Positions 1-14,880 of a stretch of 16,833 nucleotides of DNA are shown one piece after another. A program made the translations under genes and the position numbers. Position 1 is the stretch's first letter, and each line of letters starts with the position of its first letter. Where the stretch lies: the NCBI GenBank assembly GCA_943704525.1, contig CALSCQ010003073.1, forward strand, positions 1 to 16,833, in the 5' to 3' direction. Below the pieces are notes generated by a model. It was not told the origin of the DNA. It saw only the letters and a list, made by a program, of their open reading frames with translations, and ran no database searches. Source of the stretch: Pigoraptor vietnamica (Eukaryota > Opisthokonta > Filasterea).

Positions 1-2
1 CA

Positions 3-125
3 CCGGCACTGTTTGCGAAAGGCACGCAGGGACACGCAACGGTGTCTCCCGCTGCGTTTGGACTCGCGAACGTGGAGTATGTGCCGTGTGGGGACTATAT
101 GGAACCGCAGAGCGTTTTTGCGTAA
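3..125 (+). CDS. Probable 3'-terminal exon of a gene cut by the window edge
   Basis: One plus-strand frame is open from the first bases to a TAA at 123-125, giving about 40 residues ending in ...GDYMEPQSVFA. The composition looks like protein (GLANVEYVPCGDYM) with GC-rich third positions like the neighbouring genes. The start and any upstream exons lie outside the window, so the product cannot be identified. A long GT tract begins about 85 nt after the stop. The evidence is only the open frame and codon style, so this could be chance. The overlapping valine/cysteine-rich frames further right are translations of the GT repeat and are not genes. Confidence 0.4.
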   Translation, partial: PALFAKGTQGHATVSPAAFGLANVEYVPCGDYMEPQSVFA

Positions 126-208
126 AGTTAATGATTGATCCTCGCATAGCCATGCATTTGCCGTGTCTCGTTGTGCATGGCGATGGTGATTGCCATGGCT
201 TCGCGCAC

Positions 209-404
209 ATGTGTGTGTGTGTGTGTGTGTGCGCGTGCGTCTGTGTGTGTGTGTGTGCGTGCGTGTGTGTGTGTGTGTGTGTGTCTGTGTGTCTGTGTGT
301 GTGTCTGTGCGTGTGTGCGTGTGTGTGTGTGTGTGTGTGTTGTGTGTGTGTGTGCGTGTGTGTGTGTGTGTGAGCGTGTGTGTGCGTGTGTGTGCGTGCG
401 TGTC
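209..404. repeat. Long imperfect GT dinucleotide tract
   Basis: About 195 nt are almost entirely GT on the plus strand, interrupted by GC, CT and a TT. This is the longest GT tract in the window. It follows the putative stop at 125 and may lie in a 3' UTR or spacer. Alternating purine-pyrimidine DNA of this length can adopt Z-form. GU-rich RNA is a binding target for several RNA-binding proteins, but nothing here shows such a use. Confidence 0.95.
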
Positions 405-1015
405 TTTGCCTCCCATCGAAATGCAAGTAGTATGTGCGTGGAGACAATAGAGTGTGTTGTTAGGCATAGATGATGTTCAGTATCGGGGATCCGGGCCAGC
501 AAACCCCGGCAGGCCGAATGGCTTGACTGCCTATTGGGTAGCTCAGCCACACACTCCATGCCTACGGCGTCGTTTCCCATAAGTTGTACAAAGCCGCTTC
601 CACCCCCCGCAGCCCGTTCATTATCCAATTCGCACACCACTTCGGCGGAGTCCCGAACGGCAAACGACCTCGCGCTGGCGATGAAAGACGCACCGTCACC
701 CGTTCGACTCGATAACAATCCGTGTCAGACTTATCCACCAGCCGCTCTCTTGTGTGTTCAGGGGCCGCGGATCCGCAGCGACCACGCCGTCACGAGGCCC
801 TGTTGGCCATGCGCGAATGAATGACAGCACGCACACTCACGAGATCCCACTGTCAGATCTTTGCTCATGACTTGCACGCGCGCACGCACACACAGACACA
901 TACATGCACACAGCGACAGAACATACATTAGCACAAAGCGTATACATAGTATTCCACAAGTCGTAGTTACAACGTACTTTCAACAAAAAGCCAAAGTCGC
1001 GAGAAGTCGCTCGCA
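405..1015. other. Spacer with no recognised gene
   Basis: About 610 nt lie between the GT tract and the stop of the F-box/HMG gene. Short open frames exist on both strands (for example 534-824 plus), but none shows a recognisable domain or a convincing splice pattern. A CA-rich stretch lies at about 876-912. The right part is presumably 3' UTR of the minus-strand gene. Confidence 0.5.
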
Positions 1016-1606
1016 TCACTCGCAGTTGCAATCGTCCATTATGGAGTCGCAGACTTCGCAGCGCTCGCAGTCGCAGTGAGCACGAGGGCGACTGCAACCC
1101 CGGCAAGGGCTCTCCCATCGCAAGCAGACGCGGCTCAGCGCTTCTTCACGGGCACGGTATTCTTCCCTTTCCCTCTCGCAACGCGCCCTGTCGCTATCCG
1201 CCTGCGCTTCAAACCGCGCCTTGTCTTCTTCGGACAAGGTTCCCCACATTTTGCCGATCGTTGTGGCGACCTCCGTAATCTTCCATTCGGGGTGCTCGCG
1301 TTTCACCTGTGGCCGAATCTCGTTGGCGAAGAGCATGAACGCAGACATCGCACGCTTCGGCCCTCCTAGCCGGAGGAGCACGATACGACGCGACGGGATG
1401 CCGACCGCAGCCACTTCCTCGCGAAATGCGGCGTCCTCAATGAACTTGCGGTTGAACTCTGGGCGCAGGACATAGACGCGCTCGAAGCGCAATATGGCGC
1501 GAAAGCGACTGCAGACGTGTGCGAGCGAGGACACGTCCGAGTTGCGAAGGTGAGGGACAATGTGCGTCATAATGACCTCAGTAGGGAGTGCGGTGAAGCT
1601 CGCCAT
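1016..1606 (-). CDS. F-box and HMG-box fusion protein with cysteine-rich tail
   Basis: This is a single-exon frame of 196 residues starting at ATG 1606-1604 and ending in TGA at 1018-1016. Residues about 6-45 match an F-box: LPTEVIMTHIV, then SSLAHVCSRFRAIL. F-boxes bind Skp1 and place a protein in an SCF ubiquitin ligase. Residues about 82-150 match an HMG-box: GPKRAMSAFMLFANEIRP, then EHPEWK, IGKMWGTLSEEDK and a final Y150. The conserved P83, F90, W108, W121 and K129 are visible, and this box binds DNA. The last 30 residues hold eight cysteines (168, 171, 178, 180, 183, 186, 193, 195) in CxxC and CxC spacing, possibly a metal site. It lacks introns, unlike its neighbours. A role as a DNA-bound ubiquitin-ligase adaptor is inference. 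A retrogene origin is possible. Domain calls are confident; the combined function is not. Confidence 0.85.
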   Translation of the reverse strand: MASFTALPTEVIMTHIVPHLRNSDVSSLAHVCSRFRAILRFERVYVLRPEFNRKFIEDAAFREEVAAVGIPSRRIVLLRLGGPKRAMSAFMLFANEIRPQVKREHPEWKITEVATTIGKMWGTLSEEDKARFEAQADSDRARCEREREEYRAREEALSRVCLRWESPCRGCSRPRAHCDCERCEVCDSIMDDCNCE

Positions 1607-1734
1607 GTCCGCTGTTGGTCCGTACTGTGTGCGCGCTTCGTCTCAGCAAGGGCGCTAACATTACCCTTGGACGTCTCAGTCGGTTGAACTTGTGTATTGT
1701 TGACGCCCCAAGTCACAGCACGTGACGTGATCAT
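1607..1734. promoter_or_regulatory. Divergent promoter region with CACGTGACGTGA
   Basis: This short gap separates the minus-strand F-box/HMG gene from a plus-strand frame, so it should hold promoters for both. It contains CACGTGACGTGA at 1719-1730, an E-box (CACGTG) overlapping a CRE-like TGACGTGA. Related TGACGT motifs occur in the two other divergent spacers of this window. No TATA box is evident. Function is inferred from position and motif only. Confidence 0.35.
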
Positions 1735-2509
1735 GTGATGGGAGGGTGTGGCCACAGTTCGGCTGAGTTGCGTCTCATAGCGTTTCTTTCAACATCGCCA
1801 ACACTCGACATTGCCACTCGCATTCATTACGCTGTTTCATTCAAAATCTTTTGGAGGGTGTACTTGACAGAGTGGATACTGAGCATGCTCTACCGGCCGG
1901 CCATTGACACGTTGCTGAGCTCCGCTGATCCGCAGTTCCGCCCTGACGCCGCGGACGCCTTCCATTGCTTGGGGAAACATGGACGGTCCGTCGCCGACTT
2001 CGCTTACCTCTCTCCGCTTCAGTGCGCATGAGCTGACGATCCTTGAAGATGTTCAACCCTTCAGAAACCTTCTCGCGGCCCTTGAGACCCAAATGCTGTC
2101 GCCGGCGCTCGAGCGCTTGGAAATTTGCGATCTTCGGAGCTCTCACGCCGAATACCTCCTCGAATGGCTCGAACGCAGCAATGTGAGGCGCGTCTCAATG
2201 TTCGTGTTCGAGTATTCTGAACTTGAGCAATGCGCAGATTGGGGCATGGGACATGCACATCAGGTGAATGCGATTGGCCGGGAATTGTTCCGCCGGCAAC
2301 TGAATTCATCGCGCGTTTTAAAAATAGTCTCCGGAGGAAATCGCCATCCGCATTACGGGCGCAACGCCTTTCCCGAACGTGATGGACAAATTTTTTTTCG
2401 ATCTCCTCTTCAAATCGATGAATTGCCAGAGTTACGAAGACTGACTTTCTGGGGATCGATAGCGTGGCATGCTTTCATGAATTTTCTCTCACTGTTGACG
2501 GACATATAA
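1735..2509 (+). pseudogene. Leucine-rich frame split by a frameshift near 1971-1974; possible pseudogene
   Basis: Two overlapping plus-strand frames look coding. The first runs from ATG 1735 (another ATG lies at 1885) to TGA at about 2031, with motifs such as ILSMLYRPAIDTLLSSADP. The second begins at ATG 1979, ends in TAA 2507-2509 (176 residues), and contains SLTSLRFSAHELTIL, ALERLEICDL and ELRRLTFWG, reminiscent of leucine-rich repeats. The upstream frame keeps GC-rich third positions up to a GGGG run at 1971-1974, and the downstream frame then takes over. That suggests a one-base change in an originally single gene, or an assembly error. Alternatively the gene may simply start at 1979. No function can be assigned. 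A relationship to LRR-type F-box proteins is a guess from its leucine pattern. Confidence 0.4.
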
Positions 2510-3093
2510 AGAACTTTTTTTTATTTTATGAAATTATTTTGTGAAGCCAAGGCCGACGGCGTGAAAGTGGCCAGGTATCAGGACATCGACTAGGCCGGTA
2601 AACAGGCCGTGCAAACAGGCCGTGGTGGAAATGTCGGTCTCGACGCCCACGCGGAGCCTCTTTTTATTCAAATTCGATTCCTTCCGTTCGGCACGGCAAG
2701 ACGCGCCCGCCCCACAATAATTGCAGTCGATATCATGAACGTCCCCACGTCTAATGTTGTTTCCGAACGTGAGCGAAACTAAACGTGACGTGCATATGCG
2801 CTATAACGAGCTGCCCTGCAAAAATGCATTGGATAGAGAAAAAAAAACCAGTAAATGGAATTCTTCAATTAAAATGGGCCGGCAATTAAAAGGGGTATGT
2901 TAGTCTCGAGAATCAAAACGATGACTTTCGCGGCCACTTCAATGCACAACGCGACGCAAAATGCACGCAAAAAAGAATAGTCAGCGGCTGACCGACAAGC
3001 AAGAGACGAGGTACGCGCGTGCCACTCAAATTGCCGACAGCGCCTTTGTCACGTCATGAGATGGCGAAGAATGCGCCGTGGCATGCCGTTGCT
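2510..3093. other. AT-richer convergent spacer, no gene seen
   Basis: This gap lies between the stop of the plus-strand leucine-rich frame and the stop of the minus-strand TPR gene, so it should hold the 3' ends of both. It starts with a T-rich run (about 2513-2530) and is clearly poorer in GC than the genes. The unit AAACAGGCCGTG appears twice in close tandem at about 2598-2622. Runs of A and AATTAAAA-type words (about 2865-2895) could act in polyadenylation. No coding signal was recognised. Confidence 0.5.
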
Positions 3094-5500
3094 TCAGGCT
3101 CGCAAGTTTTGGGACACGGAGAAAGACGTCGCCGACCCATCCTCCTCGATTTGCGAGATGATCTCGCGCAGCTCCTCACCTGCGGGCGATGTGTGCGTGT
3201 TAGTGATCCAAAAAACCATATCAGCACACAGGGATTCACGCACGCGCGCTTGTAGTGGCGCTCACACCCAAAGGAACTCTGCACACATGCGACTGCCGTA
3301 TTACGTTTACACACGACCCACATTCCGGGTTGAGTTCGAGCGCCTTGCGGTAGTGCGTGAGGCCGTTCTGAACGAGCGTTTGGGTCTTGTCCTCGTCATC
3401 CTCAATGGTCGAAATTTCGAGAAACGCCTGTCCCAACTGCAAATAAAATGATAACAAATCAGCCAACATACCACTGGGACGAAGGATCGAGAAAATACAG
3501 TGCGTGCAGAGACACACGCGCACACCACACGGCACACGCGCACACGCCACATGCACACGCACCTTCTGGTGGAACATGAACTTCTCGTCGTCCACCGTGC
3601 TCTTGCTGAGCGCCTCGCCGATCATCTCCGCAGCCTTCTCGAGCAGCTTACGGCGCTCGTTGTCGCGCGCGATGGCCTCAGGCGTCTTCTCCTTTGGCTC
3701 GCCCTCTGCCGATCCCTCGCCGTCCCCGTCTTCGTCGTCGCCGTCGTCGTCATCCTCCTCCATTGCGTGCGCCTTCTGCAGGTACGCGATGCCCCGGCGG
3801 CCGATGGCGTACGTGTCGTTGGGGTTGATCTTGAGCGCATCTGTGAACTTTGAAATGGCCTGGTCGAGGTACTCGTGTTGCCGCTCGGGCTCGTCGACTG
3901 AACGAAAGGGTATGGGGGTGGAGAGTTTGAGCTAAGCGACTTTACGCCTCGTTGGCATTTCATCGCGCGAAACGTCTCAGAATGCGAAACGTCATGTGCA
4001 CATCGCGCGACACAGCCATGTGCAAATCATGTAACACGACAGGACACCCACAGAGGCCCTCTGCGTATGCCTGGAGTGTCTGTCCATAGAGAACGATCTC
4101 CTCCGCGCGCTCCTTGTCCGTCTTGCACGCCGCAATGCCCTGCGAGTGACCGACATTCGGTTCAGGGTGATCGATTCGCGAATATGCGTCACTTTTAAGC
4201 CACACTCAATTTGAAAAGCGAGAGGTCGTATGAGAACGTGAAAATGTGTGTAGACGACGGTGTGCAAAGTCGACGTATCAAATCACAGTGTCCATCAACG
4301 AGTTAGAGAGGGGCGTAACACGTCAGCCGGGGAGCGCCTCATGTCCTCGCACCTTGGCATAAAACTCGTTCCCCTTGGTCACGTGCTCGGCCTCCTCCGC
4401 TCGCCTTGCCGCCGACTCGCCCTCTTCCTCCGCCTCCTCCTCATCGTCGCCCTGCTCGAACATCACAGCCTCCGCGTGCAGCAGCCGCGCCTGCGAACAA
4501 ACGGATTTCGATCAGACGCAGCAACTTTATAGCACAGAGTCAGACGGTACCAAGCAGCCCGAAGATGCGCGCAATGGGTCTGTGCAAGGAAAAAGGCACT
4601 GTCGATAGAGCTGGCGTGCGAGGGGATGTATACGTGCGGGCAGGCACCGCGTACGCGTATGTCAGAAAACTGCGCGAGAGTGACACCCACCAGCTCAAAG
4701 TGAGCGCGACCCAGTGCGACGAAGAGGTCCTTGTCGCTACGCGGGGAATCGCCGTCCGCCGGCAACGTGAGGGCCTTGTCGAACCTCTCAATGGCAAGCG
4801 ACGCAAACTGATGGACGTCCTTGAACACGGCAAACTCGAGCTCCGCGGTGCCCCACGTGTAGTAGAACTCGCGGTTGGCGTTGGCGGGGAGTGCTGACTC
4901 GTTCTCATACGCCTCGAACGACATCTCGAAGAGTTTCTGGTGCGACAACGCGGGTGAGCAAAGTTGCGTGCGCGTGGGCGCTTAAGAGAAGAGAGTGAGA
5001 GAGGATTGGAGTAGGATCGCACGATGGCATTATGGATCGGGACCCGGCTGTGCAAGTGTGTGAGAGGGCGCACCTGTGCCGCACCGACGTTGCCCCCGTG
5101 CATCTCCTCAAACGCAAGCTTGAAGAGATCAACCGCCGGCGGCACGACGCCCTCGGGAAACTCAATTACGATCTCACCCTCGGCGCAACCGTCGCACTCG
5201 GCGTCGTCGCAGCCGTTCTCGTGGCTGTGATCGCCGTCGTCGTCGTCGTCGTCGTCTTCGAACATGGCTTCCTCTGCAAAGCAAAGGATAGCGACATGAA
5301 GCACTCCATACGTCCATGACTTCACGAGTCTGGGAGCTCGTGGAGTGCAAGCGAGAAGTGTATGCGTATAATAGCGTCACGCAATGCACACAAGCTGTTA
5401 ACGCACCGGCAGCATCGTCCTCCTCCTCGGCGTCCTTCTCAACACGGCGGCGCTTGTCAGCAGGCCGCTGCTCTTCCGCGGTGCGCTTCTTGGGCGGCAT
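3094..5500 (-). CDS. Nuclear-type TPR-repeat acidic protein, 8 exons, 433 aa
   Basis: Exons read on the minus strand are 5500-5407, 5273-5074, 4936-4691, 4490-4353, 4139-4052, 3897-3563, 3436-3322 and 3179-3094 (TGA 3096-3094). All junctions are GT-AG and phases join without error. The protein starts MPPKKRTAEE and has KRRR at residues 16-19, a likely bipartite nuclear signal. It has acidic runs near 24-30, 36-42 and 302-322. TPR-like helices are seen at about 262-300 (ALKINPNDTYAIGRRGIAYL) and at 368-405, ending YRKALELNPE; another helical region spans about 85-180. TPRs bind partner proteins. NLS, acidic stretches and degenerate TPRs recall the fungal Ett1/Nro1 group of nuclear TPR proteins, but this link rests on layout and is weak. 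NASP-type histone chaperones were considered and fit less well. It shares a 277-nt divergent promoter with the small membrane-protein gene. Confidence 0.85.
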
Positions 5501-5777
5501 TTCCCACTGGCAGTCGCTCGCGCGGGACTTTCAACACGGTGCGGAGGCGAAAAATTGTAAGATCGCTCAAGTTGATGCGACGTGTGAAGAAGCACCTTTT
5601 GTGCTTTGCACGTGGCTGACGTAACATATCAGTAACACTAACAACCAGTGACGATGACGTAACAATGAGTGGGCACGTGATCTGCCGACGGGTGCCGGTT
5701 TGAAATACCGCAGGCCTTCCGCTCTCAAAGAGCACATGCGTTTGTTTGACAGTCTCGCAATTCCCTTTCTCTGCAAA
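5501..5777. promoter_or_regulatory. Bidirectional promoter with two TGACGTAAC copies and an E-box
   Basis: The 277 nt between the start codons of the TPR gene (minus) and the UPF0729-like gene (plus) must contain both 5' UTRs and promoters. TGACGTAAC occurs at 5617-5625 and again at 5655-5663, 38 nt apart in the same orientation. CACGTG lies at 5674-5679. These resemble CRE/bZIP and E-box sites. No TATA element is evident. Functional assignment is by motif and position only. Confidence 0.4.
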
Positions 5778-6194
5778 ATGGCCGTGTGAGTCTCGTGCTT
5801 CATTCTGCCGCTGCTGCTCGTGCTGTGGTCGCTGCTGGAGCACTGGTTCCCGAAGAAGGACAAGGTATGCGCTGCGGCTGACCCAAAGAGCACCGTTCGC
5901 TGTTTCATAATCATTTTTCCTTAATGACGTCTCACCTCTCTATGTGTGCCCTCGTGATTTCGAGCAGTTCGTCCTTGCGGAGCCAATCTCTGACCACGGC
6001 CCTCCGGTGGGTTCTCTATTCGGTTTCTGCGTAATTCGTTCCCTGCACTCTCCAAAGGAATGAGTGGCGATACGTTGCGAATAGTGCGTTCTCTTACGCT
6101 ATTATCCGCACAGGACTACGACGCTGTTCTTCGCGCGGACGCCATGGAGGGCGAGGCTGTTCCCGCCGACTGCTGCAAGGCGAAGGGCCAATAG
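5778..6194 (+). CDS. UPF0729/C18orf32-like small membrane protein with in-frame TGA (candidate selenoprotein)
   Basis: Exons are 5778-5864, 5968-6006 and 6114-6194 (TAG 6192-6194), joined at phase 0 through introns of 103 and 107 nt. The start ATG has a good context (CAAAATGG). Read through the TGA at 5787-5789, the protein is 68 residues: MAV-(TGA)-VSC, a hydrophobic segment FILPLLLVLWSLL (8-20), then EHWFPKKDK, an acidic middle and a lysine/cysteine tail ADCCKAKGQ. The metazoan UPF0729/C18orf32 family is about 76 residues and begins MVCIPC, followed by a hydrophobic I-P-x-L-L segment, a PKK further on, and a Cys/Lys-rich end. The TGA falls on the first cysteine of that CxxC. TGA is a stop elsewhere in this window, so selenocysteine (U-x-x-C) is the attractive reading. 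Alternatives are a different first exon (ATG 5665, donor 5669, acceptor 5790), a sequencing error, or a pseudogene. The family match is moderately sure; the TGA meaning is open. Confidence 0.6.
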
Positions 6195-6626
6195 GGTCGT
6201 GGACAGCACGAGTGAGCGTGACAGGATGCAGCCCATTCGCACCTGCGTTGCGCGTAATCGTACTTGACTGCTTCTTTTGCCGCGCGTGTGTGTTTCGCCA
6301 TTATGATGGCAGCCAGCCAAAGCCGCACTTTGCGTGACGGAGACTGGACGGCCGGACATGTGTCCCGAGTGGGACGGTGCGCACACACACGCGCTGTGCA
6401 ATAGAGCAATTCTTAGTGTTTGTCTTCCTCTGTGCGTATCGCCTCTCGTCCTAGCGCCATTGTGAAGGAAGCTGCACGCTCCATTCCCACGCCCCATTGG
6501 TCGCGCACGCAATGGTCGATTGGAGTTCACAGCGTCTGTGGGATATAGTAGCAACGTTGCGCTGACGTCTGTATGGAACAACGGAGTGTATTTCATTATA
6601 GCCTCAGTGCAGCACGTTGAATGCGC
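6195..6626. other. Convergent 3' spacer, no further gene seen
   Basis: This holds the 3' UTR of the small membrane-protein gene (plus) and that of VPS35L (minus), whose stop codons face each other. No further coding frame with domain or splice support was found. A possibly structured stretch at 6282-6394 is listed separately. Confidence 0.5.
6282..6394 (+). promoter_or_regulatory. Structured 3'-UTR segment, weak SECIS candidate
   Basis: GCGCGTGTGTGT at 6282-6293 is perfectly complementary to ACACACACGCGC at 6383-6394. Inside lie ATGAT at 6303-6307, AAA at 6319-6321, GGAC at 6354-6357, and a small hairpin GTCCC/GGGAC at about 6362-6375. ATGA followed after 12 nt by AAA matches the spacing of the conserved core and apical adenines in eukaryotic SECIS elements, and GGAC could provide the opposing GA. 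The intervening helix is imperfect: GGC and CCAG pair with GCC and CTGG across mismatches. The outer pairing uses GT/CA repeats, which are common in this genome. It is therefore only a candidate. It is noted because the gene just upstream carries an in-frame TGA. Confidence 0.2.
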
Positions 6627-13412
<6,786 letters not shown>

Positions 13413-14182
13413 TGTAACGGCCAACGAGACACAAGGGGGACAGAAAGGCCAGTGTGGAGCACACACACTACACAAAAAGGCCCTCACACAACGGCAAAGT
13501 GGCCGAGACGTACAAGTAGGATGGATGTCTCTGCGCGAGCATACGAGTGTTTTGGTGAACATGGAGAGCTTGATTACCTAAAATAACCACCTCGTGAATG
13601 TTATTTGAGGATGACCCTCGAAAGTGTTGGAAAAACGAGACCCTTCTCAAATCAATGGAATCCTTGTATGTCCTTATTTGGAAATTTGACGAATTGGTAA
13701 GTAACAATGTGTTACACATATCCGGGATAATCTCGGCTCTATTGACTGGCTATTTTTGAAAATTTAGGCTACTCATTCGATTCAAATCACTTCAATAAAT
13801 ACAGTGTTTAGTAATATATTGAATAGCGAGACAAATGGGTATCAAATTCTCGAATATTCTACTTTATTCAATGTTCTCAACTATGTAATACAATTGGAAT
13901 AGTACATATTGGCCATCAATTGAAATTAGCTACTCCGTGGGGGCGTCTGTTTGTTTTGTGAGACGTCACGTCGCCAACCCCCAAACTGGCTCTCGCAGTC
14001 CGCACGCGCCGCTCACACGGATGCGCGCACACACACGCACACGCACACACGACACGCACAGTCGCACCACACACGTTTGTACGTACAAACTGAACTTCGT
14101 TGCCGTTGGGAGGCGTCGTCGCAGTGCACTGCTCACACACTTCCACAAGCAAACCCGCAATTCAAAAAGAAGAATCGCCGCA
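13413..14182. promoter_or_regulatory. Divergent spacer between VPS35L and the repeat-protein gene
   Basis: The two start codons lie 770 nt apart, so both promoters should be here. GACGTCACGTC occurs at 13962-13972, giving a TGACGTC CRE-like core on the minus strand, related to motifs in the other divergent spacers. CA-rich sequence occupies about 14028-14062. The middle is the AT-rich island listed separately. No supported gene was found in it. Confidence 0.35.
13565..13935. other. AT-rich island of about 370 nt
   Basis: This stretch is strikingly AT-rich against the GC-rich surroundings and lacks the GT/CA microsatellites found everywhere else. The edges are abrupt: GC-rich sequence resumes near 13936. 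A short inverted pair, ATTGAATA (about 13818) and TATTCAAT (about 13865), lies inside, and CAATTG/AATTGG words recur. No long open frame is convincing. It could be a small non-autonomous element, an organelle-DNA insertion, or a nucleosome-free promoter core. No terminal repeats or target duplication could be fixed by eye. Confidence 0.4.
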
Positions 14183-14831
14183 ATGGTGCGTGTGCCTCCA
14201 TTTGTGTGCTGCGCTCTTAAACTATTGTGTGGAAGTGCGCGTTGTCACGGGCGGACTAATTGAGCGCCGCTGTTACTCACGCGAAGTGCATAGTGTGCAC
14301 TGGCGCTGCGCAAACTGTGGACTTAATCGCGCTAACCGCAACCGCTGTGCCGCTGTCAACGCAGGACGCCGTGACCGCCGACCGCCGCGAACTCGCTCAG
14401 GAGGTGAGCTGCGCGCCCTCACGGGGATTGATTGCTGTGGGCGCAGTTTATACGTCGCACTCACTTGGAAACAGGCACAAGTGTGTGCCCGTCGTGTGCT
14501 GCCGCACGGATTCGATTTGATCGTCTCGTTTGTCCACTCGTGCTCAATATTCACCGTGAACATGCGCCACACAGGCCATGATGCACGCCGTGCACGGGCG
14601 CGAGGTGGAGAAGCAGCGCGAGGAGGAGCGCCAGCGTCAGATTACCGAGGAGAAGAAGCTCGAGACAGTCGCCCAGCTCGTTCGCCGCAAGTCGATTATC
14701 GAGGTGAAGAATGCTCAGGAGGAGGAGCGCCAACGTCTGATGATGGAGGAGAAGAAGAGGGAGGCGCAGGAGATGCTCGTGCGCCGCAAGAGCATTATCG
14801 ACGTGAGTGGCGCGATGCGTGTGTGAGCAAG

Positions 14832-14880
<49 letters not shown>

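Noticed and set aside
86-473. Several open frames rich in Val/Cys (plus) or Thr/His (minus) across the GT tract
   Set aside because: They are translations of the dinucleotide repeat in all frames and have no independent coding signal.
128-718. Minus-strand open frame over the left spacer
   Set aside because: Half of it is CA-repeat translation. The rest shows no domain and no splice or start support.
4540-5325. Long minus-strand open frame of about 261 codons
   Set aside because: It begins in exon 2 of the TPR gene but reads through introns and shifts frame in exon 3. The spliced model gives continuous TPR-like protein.
5665-5790. Alternative first exon for the UPF0729-like gene (ATG 5665, donor GTGGGC at 5669, acceptor ending at 5790)
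   Set aside because: It would give MISC before the hydrophobic segment and avoid the TGA, but it loses the first cysteine position and ignores the well-placed ATG at 5778. It remains the main competing model, so it is only provisionally rejected.
5784-5840. Treating 5784 (GTGTGA) or 5786 (GTGAGT) as a splice donor ending at AG 5840
   Set aside because: This removes the hydrophobic segment that matches the protein family, leaves an intron of only about 55 nt without a usual acceptor, and the 5786 donor breaks the phase.
6205-6260. Other SECIS-like spots around the TGA words near 6212, 6219 and 6264
   Set aside because: None has AA (or CC with a supporting stem and opposing GA) at the required distance.
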